Origin: a bacterium YEK0313
GTDB taxonomy: Bacteria > Pseudomonadota > Alphaproteobacteria > Rhizobiales > Phreatobacteraceae
Direction: 5' to 3'
Length of the DNA stretch: 64,000 bases
Assembly (NCBI GenBank): GCA_000751295.2
Contig: CCMO02000001.1
Coordinates: 4,864,615-4,928,614 of the forward strand
The translations under genes were made by a program, and so were the position numbers. Within the stretch, counting starts at the first letter, position 1. Every line of letters begins with the position of its first letter. The notes under the pieces are model-generated. The model searched no databases and was not told where the DNA came from. It saw only the letters and a program-made list of their open reading frames with translations. Below, in pieces: positions 60,031-64,000 of this stretch.

Positions 60031-61338
60031 TCAGGCCGTCTGGCCGGCGAGGCCCGGCGCGACATCGCCCGGAACCGCGTCGTCGGTCGTATCGCTGAGC
60101 TCGCCCTCCCATTTGGCGATACTCGCCACCGCGATCGAATTGCCGACCGCATTGGTGGCCGAGCGGCCCATGTCGAGGAACTGGTCGACGCCCATGATCA
60201 GCAGCAGGCCGGCCTCGGGGATGTTGAACTGGTTGAGGGTGGCCGCGATGACCACCAGCGAGGCGCGCGGCACGCCGGCCATGCCCTTCGAGGTGAGCAT
60301 CAGCAGCAGCAGCATGGTGATCTGCGTGCCGAGCGGCAGCTCGATGCCGTAGGCCTGGGCGATGAACAGCACGGCGAAGGTGCAGTACATCATGCTGCCG
60401 TCGAGATTGAAGGAATAACCCATCGGCAGCATGAAGCTGGAGATCTTGCGGCTGACGCCGAAGCGGTCGAGCGCCTCCAGCATCTTCGGATAGGCGGCCT
60501 CCGAGCTCGCGGTGGAGAACGAGATCAGGAACGGCTCCTTGACCAGGCTGACGAGCTGGAACACGCGCGGGCCGAGGATCAGGAAGCCGACCGCCACCAT
60601 CAGCGCCCAGAGCGCGAACAGCCCGAGATAGAAGCTGCCCATGAACTTGGCGAAGGTGACGAGGATGCCGAGGCCCTGGGTGGTGATGGTGGAGGCGACC
60701 GCCGCGAACACCGCGATGGGCGCGAAATACATCACCATGCCGGTGATCTTCAGCATCATGTGGGCGGCCTGGTCGATCAGCTCGGTCAGCGCCCTGCCCT
60801 TCTCGCCGAGCGAGGCGAGCGCGATGCCGGCGAAGATCGAGAACACCACGATCTGCAGCACCTCGTTGGTGGCGAGCGCCTCGACGATCGATTTCGGCAC
60901 GAGATGCGTGATGAAGTCCTTCAGCGTGAAGGACGAGGTGCGCAGATTGGTGGAGGCGCCGACATCGGGCAGCGGCAGGCCGATATTGTGCCCGGGCTGC
61001 AGGATGTTCGCGAAGATCAGGCCGAGCACCAGCGAGATCAGCGAAGCGGCCATGAACCAGCCGAGCGCCTTGATGCCGACGCGACCGATCGAGGAGGTAT
61101 CGCCCATATGCGCGATGCCGACGATCAGGGTCGTCAGCACCAGCGGGCCGATGATCATCTTGATCAGCCGCAGGAAGACGGTGGTGATGATGTTGATGTT
61201 GTCGGCGATCTGCCCGGCCACTTTCGGGTCGGGATAGTTGACGTTGCACATATAGCCGACGACGACGCCGAGGATCATGCCGATCAGGACGTAGAGCGTG
61301 ATCCCTCGCTTCTTGGGTTCTGCTGCAGCGGCTGCCAT
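60031..61338 (-). CDS. Dicarboxylate/amino acid:cation symporter (DctA/GltP type)
   Basis: 435 aa with about eight transmembrane segments and two re-entrant loops. FSTASSEAAYPKMLEALDRFG near residue 275 is hairpin 1 with the Ser-rich motif. MGYSFNLDGSMMYCTFAV follows near 300, then hairpin 2 SKGMAGVPRASLVVIAATL near 355 and VDQFLDMGRSATNAVGNSIA near 390, whose Asp and Arg positions coordinate the substrate. These fit C4-dicarboxylate or glutamate/aspartate carriers. Start ATG 61338 has AGGAG eight bases upstream; a GTG at 61347 is too close to it. It follows the C45 gene by 27 bases. Confidence 0.93.
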   Translation of the reverse strand: MAAAAAEPKKRGITLYVLIGMILGVVVGYMCNVNYPDPKVAGQIADNINIITTVFLRLIKMIIGPLVLTTLIVGIAHMGDTSSIGRVGIKALGWFMAASLISLVLGLIFANILQPGHNIGLPLPDVGASTNLRTSSFTLKDFITHLVPKSIVEALATNEVLQIVVFSIFAGIALASLGEKGRALTELIDQAAHMMLKITGMVMYFAPIAVFAAVASTITTQGLGILVTFAKFMGSFYLGLFALWALMVAVGFLILGPRVFQLVSLVKEPFLISFSTASSEAAYPKMLEALDRFGVSRKISSFMLPMGYSFNLDGSMMYCTFAVLFIAQAYGIELPLGTQITMLLLLMLTSKGMAGVPRASLVVIAATLNQFNIPEAGLLLIMGVDQFLDMGRSATNAVGNSIAVASIAKWEGELSDTTDDAVPGDVAPGLAGQTA

Positions 61339-61365
61339 TGACTTCACTCCTGTTGCGCCCCTGGA

Positions 61366-62391
61366 TCAGGCAAGTGGTTGCGGTCTCGCGCCGTGGCCGG
61401 CGTCTTCGGTGGCGGTGGGGGAAAGATCGAAGGTCACCGTGTGGCTGCCTTCGGCGAAATCAGCGACGCGCTGGCGCCAGCGCTTGCCGGGCCAGGCGAG
61501 CTCCACCGCGTCCTCGCGCGGCGTGTAGACGACCGTGTAGAGCGTGCCGTAGCCGCGGTCGTAGGCGGTCTGGAACAGCGGCGGCCGCAGCATGGCGGCG
61601 ACGAGCGCGTCGGCCGTCCCGGCTTCTCCGACCGCGCGCGCCAGCCGCTCGGCCCGCGTCACCGTGTCGGTGGCATTGGCATGTTCGGGCCATTCGACCG
61701 CGTGCTGGTGGTTGGCCACCGGCCGCGCCGCCAGCACCTCGGCCGGGCGGTCGGGCGCCACGAAGACGGTGGCGGCGTCGCCCGAGCGGTCGAGCAGGGT
61801 CACGCTGTAGGTCATGTGGACCGGCAGGCGCTCGAGCGCCCTGGCCGCCTCGCGCGTCGTCGCGCAGAATTCGAGCAGGTAGCGCAGCACGACGGGAATG
61901 CCGAAGCCCTGGCCGCTGGCGCGCCGGCCGCCGAAGCTCAGCGACACGGCAAGGCCGGATTCGTTGATGCCGTCGAGCACCCCGCACAGGCAGTCGCTCA
62001 TCGCCACCACGCGCTGGCCGGACCAGCGCGTGGCGAGCCAGGCCCCCTCGATGAGCCCCGGCGGATAGTCGTAGTTGCGCACCAGAGCCGGCGCGCCCGC
62101 GCCGGCCCAGACGGCTTGCGTGCAGCCGGCAATATAGGGCGGCGGGCACCACATGGAGAGGAAGCGCGCCTCGATGTCGCCGCCGCCGGCGAGCGCGGTG
62201 AGCTCCTCCCAGACCGGCGCCCATTCGGGCATGTGCTGCTGCACCGCGCGCCGGCAGGCGAGATAGGTCGGCCGCTCGGCCACCCCGCCCCTGAGGAACC
62301 AGGCGCGATAGCCTTGCCAGTGGCGCGCGAAGAGACCCTGCCATTTCGGGCCGGGCCGGTCTTCCACAACAGCGGCGAAGGTGCAGTCCAT
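61366..62391 (-). CDS. C45-family autoproteolytic acyltransferase/hydrolase
   Basis: 341 aa. Ntn-hydrolase of the isopenicillin N acyltransferase (C45) group, which self-cleaves before a nucleophile Cys. The G-C-T motif at residues 89-91 (YIAGCTQAVW) gives Cys90 as the new N-terminal nucleophile, followed by LVRNYDYPPGLIEG typical of the family. FGGRRASGQGFGIPVVLRYLLEFC near 150 and PVANHQHAVEWPEH near 235 also match. Start ATG 62391 is preferred to a GTG two codons earlier. Likely splits or forms amide bonds of small amino-acid conjugates. It sits 15 bases after the ATP-grasp gene. Confidence 0.82.
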   Translation of the reverse strand: MDCTFAAVVEDRPGPKWQGLFARHWQGYRAWFLRGGVAERPTYLACRRAVQQHMPEWAPVWEELTALAGGGDIEARFLSMWCPPPYIAGCTQAVWAGAGAPALVRNYDYPPGLIEGAWLATRWSGQRVVAMSDCLCGVLDGINESGLAVSLSFGGRRASGQGFGIPVVLRYLLEFCATTREAARALERLPVHMTYSVTLLDRSGDAATVFVAPDRPAEVLAARPVANHQHAVEWPEHANATDTVTRAERLARAVGEAGTADALVAAMLRPPLFQTAYDRGYGTLYTVVYTPREDAVELAWPGKRWRQRVADFAEGSHTVTFDLSPTATEDAGHGARPQPLA

Positions 62392-62405
62392 GACCACCCG
62401 TCCGG

Positions 62406-63860
62406 TCAGATGATCTTGAACGATCCGGGGGTCGGCGCCGTCTCGATGGCCGCGGTCGGCAGCGGCGCCGCGGCATAGTGCTGCTTGACGCCGCGGATCC
62501 AGTTGTGGGCGCGGTCGTTCAGCTTGAACGTCTCGTCCATCGAGCGGCCGCGGGTGATCAGGATGCCGAGATCGGCGCCCTCGTAGCGGTAGTCACCGGC
62601 CCCGGTGATGCGCAGGAAGAAGGCCTCGCGCTCGGAATCGATGGCGCGCCGGTTGGTGTCGAAGCGGTGGTAGGAGACCGAGCCGTCATCGGCCATGCGG
62701 TACATGCCCGAAGGCGGCGCGTGGGTGACCCGGTCGACATTGTTGGCGGTGTATTTGATCACCACCTGCGACCAGGAATCGACGAATTCCGGCCGGGCCC
62801 AGCGCTCGTTCAGTTCCTTGACGTTGAGGTCGAAGGGCACGCCGGAAAATTCGAGCAGGTGGAACAGGAACAGCGGCACGTCGGCATAGGCGAAGGCCGC
62901 GTGGTTGGTCATCGGGCTCGCGCCGCAGATGCGCGGGTTGAGCTCGCCGAGATAGACCTCGCCACTGTCCTCGTCGATCAGGAAGTCGAGGTCGAAATAG
63001 CCGCGATAGCCCTCTTCCAGCAGTTGGTTGCCGAACCGGAACGCCATGTCGCGGGCCTTGGCGCGCACCTCCTCGGAAAAGGCGCCCTGGAACACCTCGT
63101 TGCCGCACCAGCCGCCGCGATAGGGGGTGAGCTCGCGCGCGCCGACCACTTCCGTCAGCAGCGCGCCGACCAGCGTTCCCGACTGCGTGGCGCAGGCTTC
63201 CAGCGTCGCGCCGCGGCAGTTGATCCGCTTCATGATCTTGACCTCGGCCTCGCCGACGATCTCGTCCCGGTGCTTCTCGAGATCCTCCTTCGAGGCGATG
63301 AAGAAGGTGGTGTGGCCGGAATCGCCGAAGGCGGTCTGGATGACGAGATCGGTGCCGAGGCCGTTGCGCCTGGCGATCTCCATCAGGTTCTGCCAGTCGG
63401 ACACCCTCTCCAGCGCGTTCGGCACCGAGGCGACGCCCGCCTTGTTGCCGATGCGCACGGTTTCCATCTTGTTGTCGCAGCGCTGGCGGAGCTTGGCCGG
63501 CGGGAACCAGACGTCGAGGCCGAGCTCGCGCGCCAGTTCCTCGGTCTTCTCGTCGAACATCAGGAAGGTGGCGACCGGATTGCCGCCGCGCTTCTCGATG
63601 AGGTCGACCACCTCCTTGTGCTGGAGGAGGTAGTTGTTGATGTCCTCGATCGACTCGAACTCGGCATGCGGCATTTCCGAGGGCACGAAGACGTTCGGGT
63701 GCCGGCCGTCGAAGCAGTCGATGTAGTTGATGTACTGGAACCGGTTCACCCACTGGTCGATGCCCAGCAGGTTGAAGTTGGTCGCGCTGATGAAATAGAT
63801 CGGCCGCTCGTTGCGGTGGAAGAACAGGCGCAGGTCGGAAACGTTACGGATCGTGTCCAT
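62406..63860 (-). CDS. ATP-grasp domain-containing ligase
   Basis: 484 aa. ATP-grasp enzymes join a carboxylate to an amine or thiol via an acyl-phosphate. Seen here are VKIMKRINCRGATLEACAT near residue 210 (nucleotide-binding strand) and YLGELNPRICGASPMTNH near 310, whose Glu and Asn bind Mg. The latter resembles biotin-carboxylase and carnosine-synthase-like ligases. The N-terminal roughly 110 residues (FLMFDEKTEELARELG near 105) form the pre-ATP-grasp domain. GAGGGG precedes ATG 63860. It is first in the visible operon before the C45, symporter and binding-protein genes. Substrates unknown. Confidence 0.82.
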   Translation of the reverse strand: MDTIRNVSDLRLFFHRNERPIYFISATNFNLLGIDQWVNRFQYINYIDCFDGRHPNVFVPSEMPHAEFESIEDINNYLLQHKEVVDLIEKRGGNPVATFLMFDEKTEELARELGLDVWFPPAKLRQRCDNKMETVRIGNKAGVASVPNALERVSDWQNLMEIARRNGLGTDLVIQTAFGDSGHTTFFIASKEDLEKHRDEIVGEAEVKIMKRINCRGATLEACATQSGTLVGALLTEVVGARELTPYRGGWCGNEVFQGAFSEEVRAKARDMAFRFGNQLLEEGYRGYFDLDFLIDEDSGEVYLGELNPRICGASPMTNHAAFAYADVPLFLFHLLEFSGVPFDLNVKELNERWARPEFVDSWSQVVIKYTANNVDRVTHAPPSGMYRMADDGSVSYHRFDTNRRAIDSEREAFFLRITGAGDYRYEGADLGILITRGRSMDETFKLNDRAHNWIRGVKQHYAAAPLPTAAIETAPTPGSFKII

Positions 63861-63891
63861 GTGATGAACCCCTCGGACGTTTTGTTCTGAT

Positions 63892-64000
63892 TCAGACGAC
63901 GTGCAGCATGGCCTCTTTCGGCCGCCGCTCCGGCAGGTCCGGCGCGCCTGTATCGGCGATCTCGCCGAGCGCCGTCTCGCAGAAGACCCTCAGCCCGATC
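63892..64000 (-). CDS. 3' end of an upstream gene, truncated by the window edge
   Basis: The last 35 codons of a minus-strand frame, ending in EAMLHVV and a TGA at 63892-63894, with good codon character (ETALGEIADTGAPDLPERR). The 31-base spacing to the ATP-grasp gene suggests it belongs to the same operon. Too little is visible to name a family. Confidence 0.5.
   Translation of the reverse strand, partial: IGLRVFCETALGEIADTGAPDLPERRPKEAMLHVV

Noticed and set aside
1..64000. CRISPR arrays, tRNA or rRNA genes, insertion sequences, prophage or integrative elements
   Set aside because: No direct-repeat array, cloverleaf, rRNA core sequence, transposase, integrase or terminal inverted repeats noticed on reading; a tRNA or covariance-model scan was not possible here.

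Overview
The window is chromosomal DNA from a high-GC alphaproteobacterium, most likely of the order Hyphomicrobiales (Rhizobiales). This is inferred from the strong G/C third-position codon bias and the gene set: a DUF1236 protein, an orphan HutD, TamA/TamB, a cysteine-free L36, Bug- and TRAP-type binding proteins and DctB/DctD. I see no rRNA, tRNA, CRISPR array, insertion sequence, integrase, att site or replication origin. Genes are packed tightly, and many consecutive genes overlap by a four-base ATGA stop/start.

Region 1 (0-16 kb) is mostly housekeeping: an ABC1/UbiB-like kinase, a DUF4031 protein, ispH, thrB-rnhA, a cupin, a 1-Cys peroxiredoxin, a secreted DsbD-alpha-like protein, a YqgE/AlgH protein, a LysR regulator divergent from a bile-acid-symporter-like transporter (with a perfect T-N11-A dyad between them), a TPR protein, rpmJ, a GT39-type membrane glycosyltransferase, an orphan TRAP binding protein coupled to HutD, and prfC. 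Region 2 (16-24.6 kb) has two tandem paralogous lipoproteins with alpha/beta-hydrolase motifs, an ICMT-like methyltransferase coupled to a third (membrane) hydrolase, a Bug/TctC binding protein, small membrane proteins, and a three-gene coupled operon: a GMC flavoenzyme with a four-Cys cluster, a small subunit-3-like protein and a haloacetate-dehalogenase-like hydrolase.

Region 3 (24.8-31 kb) looks like an organosulfur scavenging cassette: an LLM flavin monooxygenase, an SsuA/SsuC/SsuB-like ABC importer, an OsmC protein and a DszC/SfnB-like acyl-CoA-dehydrogenase-fold oxidase. Region 4 (31-37 kb) has a DHA2 MFS pump, a HerA-type ATPase and an acyl-CoA synthetase. Region 5 (37-50 kb) is envelope and drug related: tamA followed by a tamB whose frame breaks about 70 codons before its end, a full-length APH(3')-type kinase, an unrecognised secreted protein, and an RND efflux adaptor and pump.

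Region 6 (50-64 kb) appears devoted to acidic amino acids or C4-dicarboxylates: aspartase, a QseB/QseC-type two-component pair, a small methyltransferase, two GltI-like binding proteins without ABC membrane parts, DctB/DctD, a DctA/GltP-type symporter, a C45 autoprocessing hydrolase and an ATP-grasp ligase. The ATP-grasp/C45/symporter/binding-protein/DctBD combination is the best candidate for an undescribed system. A working model is that the ligase and hydrolase make or break an amide of an acidic amino acid, which the symporter carries and DctBD senses with help from the binding proteins. That model is inference only.
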